Source of the DNA: Stereum hirsutum FP-91666 SS1
Lineage: Eukaryota; Basidiomycota; Agaricomycetes; Russulales; Stereaceae
Assembly (NCBI RefSeq): GCF_000264905.1
Contig: NW_006763140.1
Span: forward strand, 1,123,326 to 1,187,325
DNA: 64,000 nt
Reading direction: 5' to 3'
Shown: positions 1 through 13,253 of the stretch, one piece after another
Layout of the letters: every line of letters starts with the position of its first letter
Numbering within the stretch: position 1 is the stretch's first letter
Program-made: the position numbers and the translations under genes
The notes under the pieces: generated by a model
What the model was told of the DNA's origin: nothing
Seen by the model: only the letters and a program-made list of their open reading frames with translations
Database searches by the model: none

Positions 1-614
1 AACCAGGCTCTTTCACCCCGCATACCCTATACTTGCACTTACACTCAAGGTCCCGCGTTTGCGCTTCCAACAATGCCTTCGATGCATCAGCAGTAGTACT
101 TAGTCTGTTTGGCGACAATTCGAATTCCAGGGGCAGCGTCTCTTTCCTTGGCTTGTGACCTCTGGTGCAAATCTATGCCAGAAACGACAATACTCTCGTG
201 TGCGACCTTCGCACAGACTTTTTCCGGGACTTTCTAGTTAACAAAGTGGCTCCTCAACTCCATATTACGAAGAATTTCCTGTACACTTGTGCCTGTCTTC
301 GCAGTCCACGGGACGTGCTCTAAACGGCTGGATCTCCTAGTAGCGTTCAATGTCCCATTCATTCCCCCTCATACTAGAACCGAAATATGGTTTTGCAATA
401 TACTGCCACTCATTCAAAACATTTCTCCAATCTTGAGTGTATCTTTACTCGTAATGCAGACCGAAAGGACCACAGGGGTATTCCTCGTTGGCCTTCAGCT
501 GTATGGATATTGCCGGAGACGGTGAGCCAGAGCAGTATAAAGAGGCAGCCAGAAACGCCTTTCAACGGCAGAGAGTAGCTCATCCACTCTTTACCACTCC
601 ACTTCACCCACAAG
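1..614. other. intergenic / hydrophobin upstream region
   Basis: I see no coding exon that I can support here. Open frames are short and have no recognisable domain or splice structure. The last 80 bases form the core promoter and 5' leader of the hydrophobin gene that starts at 615. Confidence 0.5.
536..541 (+). promoter_or_regulatory. TATA box of the hydrophobin gene
   Basis: A TATAAA hexamer lies 74-79 bases before the hydrophobin ATG, a normal distance for a highly expressed fungal secreted-protein gene. This is a motif match only; the transcription start was not observed. Confidence 0.5.
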
Positions 615-1127
615 ATGTTCGCCCTCTCTTCTACCCGTGTCGTCATCGCCTTGGCTGCTTTGGCCTCTGTCAGTCCCTGTAGTTGATCGCTCTATGCCTC
701 GATGACGCACTGACTATCTTCTTTATACTAGGTGGCTTCCGCGGCGAGTATTCAGGAAAAGCGCCAGACTCCAGTGACCTGCACCTCAGGCACTCCTGAA
801 TGCTGCACAATCGTTACCTCTGATGTGAGTCGAAAACCTTGAAGCATGACATTGGCTAAACTTTCATATGTATAGCTCTCGACGTTGGATCCGCTTCTTC
901 TCTCATTCCTCGAGCAACTAGGTTTAACCGATGACACCCCTATCGGAGCCGGCTGTGTTGCTCCCACTGGGACCACCTGTGCCTCTGGGCTCACGGGTGC
1001 TTGTTGTGCGGATATAACCTCCGTCGTACGTCGACTTATATCAGATCATTCTTCCTGCTGATCACAGACTTCGCTGCAGCTCGGTTTCGGATTGATCGGC
1101 ACCGGCTGTGGTCCCTCGTCCACTTGA
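615..1127 (+). CDS. hydrophobin (class I-like), secreted
   Basis: Four exons: 615-668, 732-824, 876-1025, 1068-1127, giving 118 aa. Residues 1-22 form a signal peptide ending VASA, and a KR pair follows at 28-29, as at a Kex2 site. The mature part has eight cysteines in the hydrophobin order: C35, C42-C43, C76, C84, C92-C93, C113. The spacing is C-X6-CC-X32-C-X7-C-X7-CC-X19-C. Family knowledge: hydrophobins are secreted and assemble at air-water and wall surfaces, coating aerial hyphae and fruit bodies. The long loop between C3 and C4 fits class I, although X7 between C5 and C6 is longer than the usual five. The start is the first ATG after a TATA box. All introns are 43-63 nt with GT-AG ends. 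The gene has no hydrophobin neighbour, so it is not part of a local array. Confidence 0.93.
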
Positions 1128-1680
1128 TTTGCTTCAACCTCCAATGCATCACCTCTCTTCGCTGGCGGTGCCGTCGTAGATCCGTGGAGTGAGGGTCGAT
1201 ACCGTTGATGGGTGGTCACCCTTTGGATAACTTCTCCGTTTGCTGTTGTTTTTGTACCGCACTCTGCTGCTAAGAGCTTGTATTCAACTACTTGCCGTCG
1301 AGCAGAATCATTGTGTTTGTCCATTGACTGCATCCGTTTGATGTCCGATCCCGTGAGCTCAGCTAAGTTGAAGCCTGCCAAAAGCCTGCCAGTAAGGTTT
1401 GACATGCGTTTTTCACACTTTGGCACTAGGCAACATATGTGGACGTGCCAGTGTGTACACCAAGGTCTCCGTGAAGTCAACTTGTAAAGAGTTCGAATTT
1501 GAGAACAGCGTGGTACGGACTCGGAGCAGGGCGGGTTGAACATGAATACGGGTATAAAGAAATTCACATGATTGGCTCCCGGACGACGCGCCGAAGCGGC
1601 GGCGCGGCTTCGCATGGTCGCTGTAGCCGCCGACGCAGCTGCTCGTCCATCTCCGCATCCTCATCTCTCTCTTTCTCACT
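1128..1680. other. intergenic, SDH subunit promoter
   Basis: No gene is supported. The stretch holds the hydrophobin 3' end and the upstream region of the SDH gene, including a TATAAA at 1553-1558 about 125 bases before its ATG. Long open frames on the minus strand here lack homology and splice logic. Confidence 0.45.
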
Positions 1681-2552
1681 ATGACTTCCTCATCCATTGT
1701 TCGCTCATCCCTCAACAAACATCTGTCCCCTGTTCTTGCACGCAGGGCTGCCCTCACTCTCTGTATGTCTGACAACTGTCTTAAATAAATGGGTCAACTC
1801 TGACAGTACCTCCACTCGTCGAACGCATCGGATAGCTCGTCCTGCGTCAACAGTCTCGAAGTTCGACTATGTCCCAGGAGGACGTACGTTCATTTACACT
1901 TGAACGCCCAGATCTTGTTGAACTTACTGGGGAAACAATGGCAGCCATCTACAAGGGCACCGTGAATGACCCGACGACCTACCCCCCACCATCCAAGACC
2001 CACGGCTCATACCACTGGGCATTCGAACGGCTCCTCAGCGCCGGACTTGTACCATTGACCGCCGCCGCATTCATCACTTCCGGCTCCGCATATCCTGTTC
2101 TCGACGGAATCTTGGGTGTTAGTTTGGTCATGCATTCTCACATCGGTGTACGTCCTTTTGTACTCGATTTTCTGTCGTGCTCGCCGATTGCGTTGAAATG
2201 GGTGCTGATATGTTGTCATGATGTTTCCTGTGTTGGCCTCAGTTCGACTCCATCGTTGTTGATTACCTCCATGACCGCAAATTCCCATGGGTCGGACCTC
2301 TGGCAAGATGGTCACTCCGGGCAGCCACCGTTGCAACCCTTGTCGGTGTTTATCAATTCAACACCAACGACGTCGGTACGTACCATCTCTTAGTGCCGTC
2401 TTATCCACACTCGTTCGGGAGTCTTTCCACCAAGTCGCGAGCTCCTGTGGCCGCACTCTGCTCCAAAGACTGCTTCCCATATCATAATACTGACTTCGAT
2501 GCCCTGTCATACAGGATTGACCGAGCTTATCCGCAGGGTCTGGACTGCTTAG
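1681..2552 (+). CDS. SDH4: succinate dehydrogenase cytochrome b small subunit (CybS, membrane anchor), mitochondrial
   Basis: Five exons: 1681-1762, 1836-1883, 1945-2147, 2243-2375, 2515-2552, about 167 aa. The first intron could instead end at 1853, which keeps frame and removes six residues. The N-terminus is Arg/Ser-rich and lacks acidic residues, as in a matrix-targeting presequence. It is followed by the family blocks SKFDYVPGG, VNDPTTYPPP, SYHWAFERLLSAGLVP, HSHIGFDSIVVDYLHDRK and the C-terminal GLTELIRRVW. These blocks define CybS. The His in HSHIG and the D-Y of VVDYLH match the haem- and quinone-site region of complex II. Hydrophobic segments around LVPLTAAAFI, GILGVSLVM and AATVATLVGVY are the membrane helices. 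Role: anchors the SDH catalytic dimer in the inner membrane and passes electrons to ubiquinone. Its partner subunits are not in this window. Confidence 0.92.
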
Positions 2553-3249
2553 AGACCTTTAGCTTCCAGTCATGTGGGGATGAGGGCAGGTCTGATAGCA
2601 GGTTTTCGTTTTTCGCGTTTTATTCTCCTCTGTACTTCACCGGCACGTACAATGAATCAGAACGGTTTCTGTTCATCAGCGACGCTTAGGCGGTACTCCG
2701 AAGGCCGCTTCAAGGATGTGCATCCTGAACTTCTCTGGCAAGTCGGATGTTGACCATTTCCGATGTCTCCCGAGGTTCGGGTGGGAATTGGCAGCTGAAT
2801 ATATATGGAACTGCCTTGTCCAACTTCTCCCGGGAAGATCATGCTTTTGTGCTCGAAAAAGGCGAGCAGACAAACGCTCGAAATAGGCTTGTCTTCATGA
2901 GAATCACTGCGCGTGTCTGACGCCAGATTCCCGACGATGACCAACCATGTGCTCCCATCAATTACAGGCTCCTGCGAAGTGCGAGAGATACACATGGAAC
3001 CTGGATCTCAGCAATATATAAGACCAGGATGATGAGTGGGTTGGTGACCATACTTTCCCTATCACTTATTGCGCCATAGGTGAGTGAGATCATACTAGAA
3101 CCAGTGTGAGGTCAGCTCCATAAATGTGACGTTCGTGTAATTGATGACTTACAAGCCAGCCATTAGTACGTCCAGATATTTCTCCCAAGCGTTCATCGGT
3201 TTATCAAACACCTCGACAATCTCTTTGAGACGAGCAGCGTACCACTGAC
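2553..3249. other. intergenic between SDH subunit and DJ-1 gene
   Basis: The stretch should hold the 3' end of the SDH gene and the promoter of the DJ-1-family gene. No further coding exon, RNA gene or repeat stands out on either strand. Confidence 0.4.
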
Positions 3250-4334
3250 ATGTCGGACACTCCGAGGGTGATACTTCTGATGGCGGACTACGGTCACGAT
3301 CCAACAGGTCTGCCAGCCCGCTTCCTTCTCGTGCAGTTCTGAAGCTCATGTGTGCATGAATTCGTGCCCTCGTTGACAGAAACCGCCGTTCCATACACCG
3401 AATTTGTGAAAGCCGGGTTCAAGGTTACTTTCGCCACAGAGAATGGGAAAGTGCCAGCGTGCGATAAGAGGATGCTTACTGGACTTTCACAGAAGTTGTT
3501 GGTACGACATCACTTCTAAATCAGCATATTCGTCTCTGACTACGAGTTTGTATTATTTTCAGGGAGCCACCAAATCCGCCATCAGCCTCTACACACAAAT
3601 GACCGCCTCCCTCTCCTTCCAATCCCCGCTCTCCTGGTCTTCACCAGACTTCTCGCTCCTGACCTACGACCTCGTCTTCCTCCCCGGCGGGCACGACAAA
3701 GGCGTGCGCCAAATAATCGACTCACTAGCCATCAAACGCCTTCTAGTAGCCTATTTCCCTCTTACAAATAAAGAGTCTTCGGAAAAGAAAGTCCTCGCTG
3801 CGGTCTGCCACGGCGTCATGGTCCTCTCTGAGGCGCTGGTCTTGGAAGGTGAGGATAAGGATAAGAGCGTGATGAGTGGGTGTACGACGACGGCGTTGCC
3901 GGCTGTTTTTGAGGGCGTGGCGTATCAGGGTACGAGGCTTTGGTTGGGGGATTATTATTTGACGTATGGGAGGGGATCGGATTCGGTGGAGACGGCGGTG
4001 CGTTGCCTGGTCCTCCTACTAGCGGAAACATGCACCTGCACATGCATGGAGAGTTCCAAGCTGATTGTGTTTGAGCTATATAGGTCAAGAAGAGACTGGA
4101 TGATCCGGGTAAGCAGTGGAAATGTAGCTTGAGCCCAAGTCCGTGAGTGTTTCTCCTTCGTGAACATGCGGTAGACCAAAATCGGCTCAATATATACTCT
4201 AATGCGTGTGGCCCAAAAATAGGTTCGTTGTCGAGGACGAGAAGTATAACTACGTCAGCGCTCGATTCCCGCCTGATGCAAAGTTATTGGCAGAGAAGGC
4301 GGTTGAGTTGGTTAGGGAGTGTCAGGCTCGGTGA
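3250..4334 (+). CDS. DJ-1/PfpI (class I glutamine amidotransferase-like) protein
   Basis: Five exons: 3250-3307, 3380-3501, 3563-3997, 4084-4142, 4223-4334, giving 261 aa. The N-terminus MSDTPRVILLMADYGHD is a first beta strand and loop, followed by FKVTFATENGK, DLVFLPGGHDKGVR and the nucleophile elbow VLAAVCHGV with Cys142-His143. These are hallmarks of the ThiJ/PfpI/Hsp31-like superfamily. Members act as chaperones, glyoxalases or deglycases, and sequence alone does not say which applies here. The start was chosen because this ATG gives the conserved first strand and joins in frame across a 72-nt intron. The C-terminal exon (FVVEDEKYNYVSARFPPD) matches the usual family end, so the gene looks complete. 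No obvious pathway partner is adjacent. Confidence 0.88.
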
Positions 4335-4656
4335 CACTTGTACTTGGTCCTTTCGATGACAGGCTATAGTTAAAGATCTTGTAGAGCTCTCAGCGCTGTG
4401 GCGCATTGTTTGTTTGACCAAGGGATATCGTGAGTACAGTAGGACTTCTCTACATGCTCGTGCTCACTCAACGGCTCAGTTGAACTGATTATAGATCGAC
4501 GTACTACTATGGACAATCCGTCTTCAAAGTACAATTTGGCATATGATACCGTACTATACAACAGATCGAAAGCCCCTGTGGCCCGCCCAGAGTCAGCGGC
4601 ACACATATTATCACCAACCCCTTCGCATCGTATTCAGCCCAATAGCTATTGTGCAT
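4335..4656. other. convergent 3' region
   Basis: About 320 bases separate the stop codons of the DJ-1 gene (+) and the ABM-fold gene (-). It should hold both 3' UTRs. Nothing else is visible. Confidence 0.4.
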
Positions 4657-5234
4657 CTACCAGCCGGCCTTCAGGTCACCGTGATGGAACTGTATCACCG
4701 GGTGCTAATTGCACAATGGAAGAGAGTGCTCAGTATGTGAGATGCTAACGTCGATGGTCCACCACTCGTTGCGAATAGATACTCACCATCACAAGCAAAC
4801 CCGCCTTCTCTCCCTCTTTAATGACCTCGCTAGCCCAATGTCTTCGCACAGCATCCCACTCATCAGCCATCGAATATCCACCACCACCCTTTTCTCTGTT
4901 GAAATCTTGAAAAACACTCACGCATTCAACGCCTCCAGATCCCTATACCTCTCCCAAACGACATACACCCCTTCCACCGCCTTCACATCCTCCGGATCAG
5001 CACTCGCGGGCGCTTTCTTCGCCCAGCTGTACTCGAGCGTTCCGGGCTCGGTGGCTGCTCCCGCTTTGAACTTTTCGATCCATTCGACGGCGACGGCGGG
5101 CCCTACTTCGGGTTTGACGTGAACCTGTAAGTCGGTCATTACTCGGACTGTGAGGGTGCTGTGGCGTAGAAGGTGGGGCTTGCCTCTGTGAGGATCACGA
5201 TTTCTCCTTTGACGTCGGCGGGGGAGGCACTCAT
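4657..5234 (-). CDS. small dimeric alpha/beta-barrel (antibiotic-biosynthesis-monooxygenase-like) protein, copy 1
   Basis: Four exons on the minus strand: 5234-5184, 5124-4922, 4895-4787, 4704-4657, giving 136 aa. The core reads VKGEIVILTEVHVKPE, EPGTLEYSWAKK, VYVVWERYRDLEALN and VIQFHHGDLKAGW, the strand-helix-strand pattern of ABM-fold proteins. It is clearly paralogous to the protein encoded at 16168-16815 (shared EPGTLE-SW, V-WERY and FHG blocks). The first intron has a GC donor (GAG|GCAAGC) and an ordinary AG acceptor. No nearby GT donor keeps frame, and the GC junction restores the E-V-H/V-S order seen in the paralogue. Some family members are small monooxygenases or stress proteins, but the substrate cannot be inferred. 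A TATATA at 5322-5327 lies about 90 bases upstream of the ATG. Confidence 0.82.
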
Positions 5235-5912
5235 TACTTTGTTGCTGGAGATATACGACAAAGAAGATGGGAAAAGCGAGGCTTAGGAGTACCAGGAAAC
5301 AGGATCTCATCAAACGCGCAGTATATATGCTAGCACAGGCATCAACGCATCACTGGCGGCGACATGATACCGTCCTCGGTCTCCGCCCTACTGTCCTTAA
5401 TTGTTTATCAGATGGAGAGGCACAGGAAAGACTGGGCAATGGATGCGACAGGCTCCTTGGCGAATCCTTGGAATGAGACGTACGTAGACATCAACTTTCG
5501 TATAGCCTTATCTACTAACCGCGAGCGGTGAAGTTATGCAAGCTACTAGATGATAGAGGCAGAGACAGAGCTGGAAGAACGAGTTCGCTATTGATTGGTA
5601 TACTGTACATACACAATATTGGAATTGACCACCGATGAAAACGTACATGCACCATCAAATGAAATAAACAGAATGAAGAACGAAACCGTCAACCATGCCA
5701 ACCCCCAAGAACAAGCGGTGTATTATGAAGAAAGAAAGAAAGAAAGAAAGGATCAATGAATCGCAGCCCATCGAGTACAACGCTGATCATGCTACACGAG
5801 GGCACGTCCTTGAGAGTGAACAACCAATCAGGGCCAAGAGAAAAGCAAAGAACCATTGACGACCCGCACAGTTCCTGCCAGTGCTTGATATACGCCATGC
5901 TCCATATCTGAC
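5235..5912. other. intergenic: ABM copy 1 promoter and FHA gene 3' region
   Basis: No coding exon is supported. It contains the promoter of ABM copy 1 at the left and the 3' UTR of the FHA gene at the right, including a short GAAA microsatellite. Confidence 0.4.
5728..5750. repeat. GAAA tetranucleotide microsatellite
   Basis: About five tandem AAGA/GAAA units lie in the 3' flank of the FHA gene; on the transcribed strand this is a CTTT tract. It is probably simple slippage DNA and possibly a polymorphic marker. Confidence 0.7.
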
Positions 5913-8463
5913 CTAGAATGTTTCGGGGGCGAAAGCCAACGCAGTCCACGTAACGATAGCGCCGACCGTCATCACCCCCGTCGTCTTTGCCACCGCCGAC
6001 ACGATCCTCCTCGCCGTCCCGCGCCCCGTACGCATACGCTTCGCAACGCGCCTATCAGTACTCTCAAGGCTCATATCGCCGCCATCGTCGCACTCAACCT
6101 CTTCGCCGTCATCGTCGTCTTCAATCGAACGCTTCCTCTTGAGCGAGCGCGACGTCGATTGTGACTGGGACGGGGTAGACGAAGATGTCATTGCAGCGAG
6201 GGCGACGCTCTGCGCTGTGTAAGACGACCGAACGCCTGACTTGTCATGGGGCATCTGAGTACGTACCAGTTGTTCTCTGTGCTGCTGCTCTAAAGCTTCC
6301 AGAGCGGCCAGCTTGGCGAGAGCGTCGGAGCGGATGGCTTTGAGGCCTTCGAGCTCGTTCTCTATATTCGCCGCAGCAGACTCTCGGAGAGCTTTCATTT
6401 CTGAGAAACCCCACCCAATCAACATCGATCAGTAGGCGGTGGACCAGTGTGGAAGGAATGCAAGAGACGGATACATACCCTGGACCAAATCGTTCAAAGC
6501 GTCCACACTCGAGCAGACATCTTCCCTTCCTGCGAGGGCACTCTCAAGCATCTCAACGGACGGAACGAACACGGGAGCGGGCACATTCTGTTCCTGCTGA
6601 GCCCGGAGTTCATCAAGTTCTGCTTGCCTTACCTCAGCTTGTTCTCTCAATCGAGCAAGCTCGCTGTCCACCCCGTCCAGGCGCGAAGTGATCGTGGCCA
6701 ATTCCTCACGTAACTCTGTCGAGCTATCGGAGACCACGTCGACGCGCTTCTGGAGGGACTGTGCGAGAGTAGTAGTCTCGTCGAGACGTTTGTCGAGACC
6801 GTCGAAGCGCTCGGAGGTCGCCTTCTGGTCTTGCTGCGTGCGGCGGTGATCGATGCTCAATCGTAGTACGCTAGACTGGAAGCATGAAAGGGTATAATCA
6901 GTACGACACAAAATGAGCTGGAAATAAAAGACCCACCCGCATTTCAACCAAAGTAGAATCAATCTTAGCCACTCTCAACGAGACGTCTTCGCCGCCCGCG
7001 GGAACAGAGGATGTGGTGGCGGCGATAGGAGCCTCGCTGGCAGGGCGCGCGACGGGTTCGGGCTGAGACTCAGGCTCAGGAACTGGTGCAGCCGAGGACT
7101 GAGACTCCGCCTCCACAGACGGTTCAGAGAGGTTCTCCTCCTCGACCTCCATCTCGATATCGTCATTGTCTTCATCGGACCTTTGGGCCACCCCTGCCAC
7201 CACCTCGACATCCACGTTAGGTGTGGCAAGCTCATCCTCTTCTTCCATCGCTGGCCCAAACACGTCCTCGAGACGAGGCCAATCCGACGGCAGAAGATCA
7301 GGGGACTCAGGGTTTGCACCCGTCATGGCTGGTTCGTCGCCAGCGGCAGCGGCAACGTCGGAGATAGCAGGAGAGGGCGACCTCGACTCCTCCATATCGG
7401 ACGGTTCATCGTCATCATCTCCGACCGCCACCGCATCATTGTCGCTGGTAAAATTAGGAAGTTGGTCGCGGAACCAGCGATGTATAGAGTTTTGACGAGG
7501 TAGACTCTGGGAGCTCAAGGGAGAGTGGAGTGGCGGGAGAATACGTCCGAGAAGACCAAGGCCCTGGAGTGAGGGAAGGTTCGGTCCATGAGAGGATGAG
7601 CGTCTGAGGAGAGAGTCGTCACTAGCGGGACGAATGGGATACTCCTCCGGAGGATGGATCTCTTCGACATCGGAGTCGCGTCGGACAGAGGAAGAATCGG
7701 AGGAAGAGGACGACAAAGATGACGGGAGGAAGACGCCATAGCGGCCACTGAACCTCATAGGGGCCTTTCCTTTGTTCTTCGAGGTGAGCTCAGAGGACGT
7801 AGTAGCGGTGGTAGCAGGCGCCGCCGTGGTAGAGGGTTCGGGATTATGGAGCAGTCGGATACGGATTGTTACAGGACGAACAGTATTGCTTTCCTGTCCG
7901 ACAGTCTTGCCGAAGGTGACAGTGTCACCATCCTCGAGCATGGTAGGTTGCTCTGGAGGGATAATGCTGGAGACAGTTTCGCCTACTTTGAGGATATGCG
8001 TCCCGTGACGGGACTTCAGATCAACGAGATAGACCTAGTGAGTGATGACGGGCTGTCAACCATCGGGCTGATAGATTAAAGGACCAGAAAGTGGCAGCAT
8101 AAGACATACATGACCTGTCTCCGACAGCAGAATCTTCGCTTGCTTTCGACTGATGACTGGGCAGTCGAAAGTGACCGTATCTGCCTCCTTCGTCTTACCA
8201 TCGTCCTTACTGGATCCCCGTCCGATATGGATGATGGGGGTGCTGGTCTTGTAGAAGACATGACTCTCGCCAGCAATTCCGTTGGCTTTGATGACGTGAA
8301 AGCTTAAACCTACACAGAGCAACGAGGTTACAATGCGAATCGATGGGGCTAGGGCATGAGAGGGCAATGTACCAGTGATGGGACGCATCTGTTCTGAAGC
8401 AAATATCTTAGTTGAGGTTCTCAACGGTGAGTTCATTCCTATGTATTGTATATCGTCTTCCAT
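5913..8463 (-). CDS. FHA-domain protein with coiled coil and C-terminal membrane tail (SLMAP/Far10-like layout)
   Basis: Exons on minus: 8463-8373, 8309-8110, 8034-6937, 6875-6479, 6400-5913, 757 aa. A further 57-nt intron (6266-6210) is likely and would give 738 aa. Residues about 31-145 form an FHA domain: GLSFHVIKANG, IHIGRG (Gly-Arg), TFDCPVISRKQA (Ser-Arg) and LKSRHGTHI, where H replaces the more common N of the NGT turn. Then come a Ser-rich and acidic disordered region, a heptad-rich coiled coil (LDKRLDETTTLAQSLQKRVD onward), a basic KRKRS stretch and a hydrophobic C-terminus (VMTVGAIVTWTALAF) ending near the stop. FHA domains bind phosphothreonine. FHA plus coiled coil plus tail anchor is the layout of SLMAP/Far9/Far10 subunits of the STRIPAK complex. 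That assignment is an inference from architecture, not from motif identity. The gene is divergent from GPN1, with 254 bases between the starts. Confidence 0.85.
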
Positions 8464-8717
8464 GCTGCTGAAAGTTGCTATGCTGTGGAAAACGAGTTAT
8501 GATGGAAAGAGAGAGCAAAGTAGACGGTGACTCAAGCTGGGAGGCGCCTTTATCTGGTCCGCGGAGTTTGAACTTCACGACGTCACGAGAGCCGGAGCCG
8601 CAGGATCGGCTTCTCTGGAAATTCGTTTTCTTGCTCCGTTCGCTGACCGAGTTTCTCCTGAGTCCGCCACACTCAACTGTATTTCTATATAATTTCTACC
8701 CTCTAGACGTCTGCATC

Positions 8718-10575
8718 ATGGACAATGCATCCAGCTCGTCGTCTTCAGCCCCAGCTGTCGACAAGAAAAAGCCTGTGGTCATCATCACCATTGGCATGGC
8801 CGGTGCGGGCAAATCGACCTTCGTCCAGAGGATCAACTCGTACCTTCACTCCCAAGAACCACCCTCTCCTCCATACGTTCTGAATCTGGACCCAGCCGTC
8901 ACGAGCACCAACTTTGAGCCCAATATTGATATCAGAGATACCGTTGATTATCAGGAGGTCATGAAGCAGTGTGTTCCCGTTCAACTGCTCAGCACCTTGA
9001 CTCTGATTTCCTGAGGCGAGCATGTTGGAAGGTATAACCTCGGACCTAACGGCGGTATTTTGACCGCATTGAACCTTTTCACGACAAAATTTGACCAGGT
9101 GCTCGAGCTGGTGGAGAAGAGGGCGGAGACTGTCGAGTACGTCCGCTTGTTATCCTCCTATATGTTGTGGCGGACAAAATTTTGACTATGCGGACACAGT
9201 TATGTTATCTTGGATACGCCTGGTCAAATAGAGATCTTTACCTGGTCTGCATCTGGTGCTATCATTACGGATGCTGTGGCCTCGTCTTTACCCACCGTTG
9301 TGGCGTATATCATCGACACTCCCCGTACAACCGCTCCCGCCACCTTCATGTCGAATATGTTGTACGCTTGCAGGTGCGCGCTTCTATTCTCATTCAGTCA
9401 ATCAGGACACTGGCCCCTGCAGTGATTTGTGTCTTCTTTGTGGCACATAAGCCTGGCTCAGAGCTGGGGTCGTTGAACAGGTCCTCGAGCCTTGGCAGCG
9501 AAACACTCCTCTGTGAGCTAATCAGGAGCGATGCTCAATGACTACTCTTACTCGGCCATCAGAGCGTTTCGACGCCAAGAGTCGAGGCTACAGCCATGAA
9601 GGCGGTATTTGAGTGGCCATCGCGCTTTCCAAATGGTCTCACGATCGATTCTTGTCTTGTTCACAATCACCATACGTCACTCAAAGACTGACATATCGTC
9701 TCTAGTATCCTCTACAAAACCAAACTCCCGTTCATCCTCGTCTTCAACAAGACCGACGTTCAACCACACGACTTTGCGCTAGAATGGATGCAAGATTTCG
9801 AAGCGTTCCAGGCGGCGCTGGCCTCCCATCAAGGGACGACGGACGACGAAGGGGAGCCTACGTACATGAATAGCCTGATGAACAGTATGAGTCTGGTTCT
9901 AGACGAATTTTACAAGCACCTGAAGGTAAGCGTTCTACAGCTAGATGTCGTTCTTGCCTCTAAGTCTTGTTCTCTTGTAGGCCGTAGGTGTGTCTAGCAT
10001 GACTGGAGACGGCGTAAAGGAGTTCTTCGACGCTGTAGAAGCTTCTAGAGGAGAATACGAGAGGTGTTTTTTCAATTCATTCCTTCAACGCAAGGCATGG
10101 TGTACTAATACACATTCAGGGAATATCTCCCGGAACTAACGCGCGCAAAAGCTCAGCGTGACGAGACACTGAAGCAGAAGCAAGACGAGTCGATGAGCCG
10201 TGTGATGAAGGATCTTGCCGTTGACCGTGAACGTAACCCGGCTGCCGCTGCTGCAGACCGGTGGGATCCTGAAGAGGAGGAAGAGGAAGACGAGGGAGAT
10301 GACATTGATATCATTGATCGAAGTACGTTCCGTCCATCATCTTTGTTCCTACCTCGTGTGATCCATGCCTTCGTCCTCGCTCTTTTCGTGCATGAGCGCA
10401 TCACCTTTGTCGTGACTCTGATACATACAACGTTCCACCCTCGATACGACGCTGACGACCATTATCTACATGCTCTTTCCGCACAGGTGAAGAGCCGTGG
10501 CCTGGCCAGTACATAGACCTAACTCAGTCTCGACGAAGAGAGGACGAGGGGATGTCGTGGCCGAGGCCCACATAG
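8718..10575 (+). CDS. GPN1: GPN-loop GTPase 1 (RNA polymerase II assembly/import factor)
   Basis: Seven exons: 8718-8968, 9032-9136, 9200-9373, 9706-9925, 9981-10063, 10120-10322, 10487-10575, giving 374 aa. Visible motifs are the P-loop GMAGAGKST, the diagnostic GPN loop in [11 protein letters not shown], the switch motif DTPGQIEIF, and NKTD for guanine specificity, followed by the acidic tail [16 protein letters not shown]. These identify the Gpn1/Npa3/XAB1 branch, which pairs with other GPN GTPases to assemble RNA polymerase II and bring it into the nucleus. Length and tail fit the family (about 370-385 aa). Exon 1 is preceded by an unstructured serine run after MDNA. Intron 3 (9374-9705) is 332 nt, long for this window. 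The other introns are mostly 54-64 nt, with the last 164 nt. Confidence 0.95.
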
Positions 10576-11444
10576 TACATTGACACTGTACCAGCAAGAC
10601 GCAGCGTGTAACTTTAACATCCCCTGTACAACGCGATAGAAGCGAGCGGAGTATACTCGTATACTCCAACACGACGATATCAGGCTTGCGTCATGGTGGT
10701 TACTATGCGATGGTGGCTTGACCAGCATGATGAGAATATCCCGACTGAATGAGGCGTCTCCTGAGGTCTCCTGGCGTCCCGGCCGCTGCGGAACCTCCAC
10801 CCGCTTTCACTCTGGCAGGTCTGAAACCTTCTTGTCCCCTGGTTTACTGAGTCCTTCCGATTTCCCTCGGTTTCTACATACGATATGTCCCGTTCAGAAC
10901 CCTGAATTTACCTCACGGAGGCAGAGTCTAACTGGTAGTTGAAGTAGCGTTTGATCGCACAGAGGATCTCCCCCAGCGAACGAGTGAAATGCGGGGATAT
11001 CACTACCCAGAACTTGAGTACACAACAATAAGCGACCGAATCGTGGGGAGAGGGCATGTCAAAAGGAGTGACACGGGCCGTCTGCATGATGTCCTCAGAG
11101 ATCCTGGGTGTCCAAGAATGGGTGTATGAAAGGACGCCACCCACCGGACCCGGCCAAGGAGCGGGTGGCGAAGTCGAGGCGCGCGTGTGAAACGGTCGAA
11201 CCGAGGCGAGCGATCAAATGATTACGTAATCGAGGGTCTAACAAAACGCTGCCCACGCTCGCTCGGTCTTGTCAGTCCTCCACCACAGCGCCTTCCTCAA
11301 CACTCGTCGCCTCCCGCCAATCAATCCCGCCTCAACAGCCAGCAAGCTTGGAGATCAGACTCACGGCTTCGTATTCTCCAGAACGTTCATCGACATCTAC
11401 GCACCTTTCATCTACCGGTTCACTCGTATAACACTTCGTTGACC
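10576..11444. other. intergenic: GPN1 3' end and cdc2 promoter
   Basis: No gene is supported. The right half is the cdc2 upstream region, with a perfect GATTACGTAATC palindrome at 11220-11231 and a CCAAT box at 11317-11321. Confidence 0.45.
11220..11231. promoter_or_regulatory. palindromic bZIP-type site (GATTACGTAATC) upstream of cdc2
   Basis: This is a perfect 12-base palindrome whose core TTACGTAA equals the fungal AP-1/Yap1-type recognition sequence. It lies about 215 bases before the cdc2 ATG and 640 bases after the GPN1 stop. Regulation by a bZIP factor is inferred from the motif only. Confidence 0.4.

Positions 11445-13253
<1,809 letters not shown>

Noticed and set aside
6210..6266. 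Treating the 57-nt segment in the FHA gene as certainly coding
   Set aside because: It is open in frame, but it starts GTACGT and ends GCGCAG with a length divisible by three, so it is probably an intron; left as an alternative.
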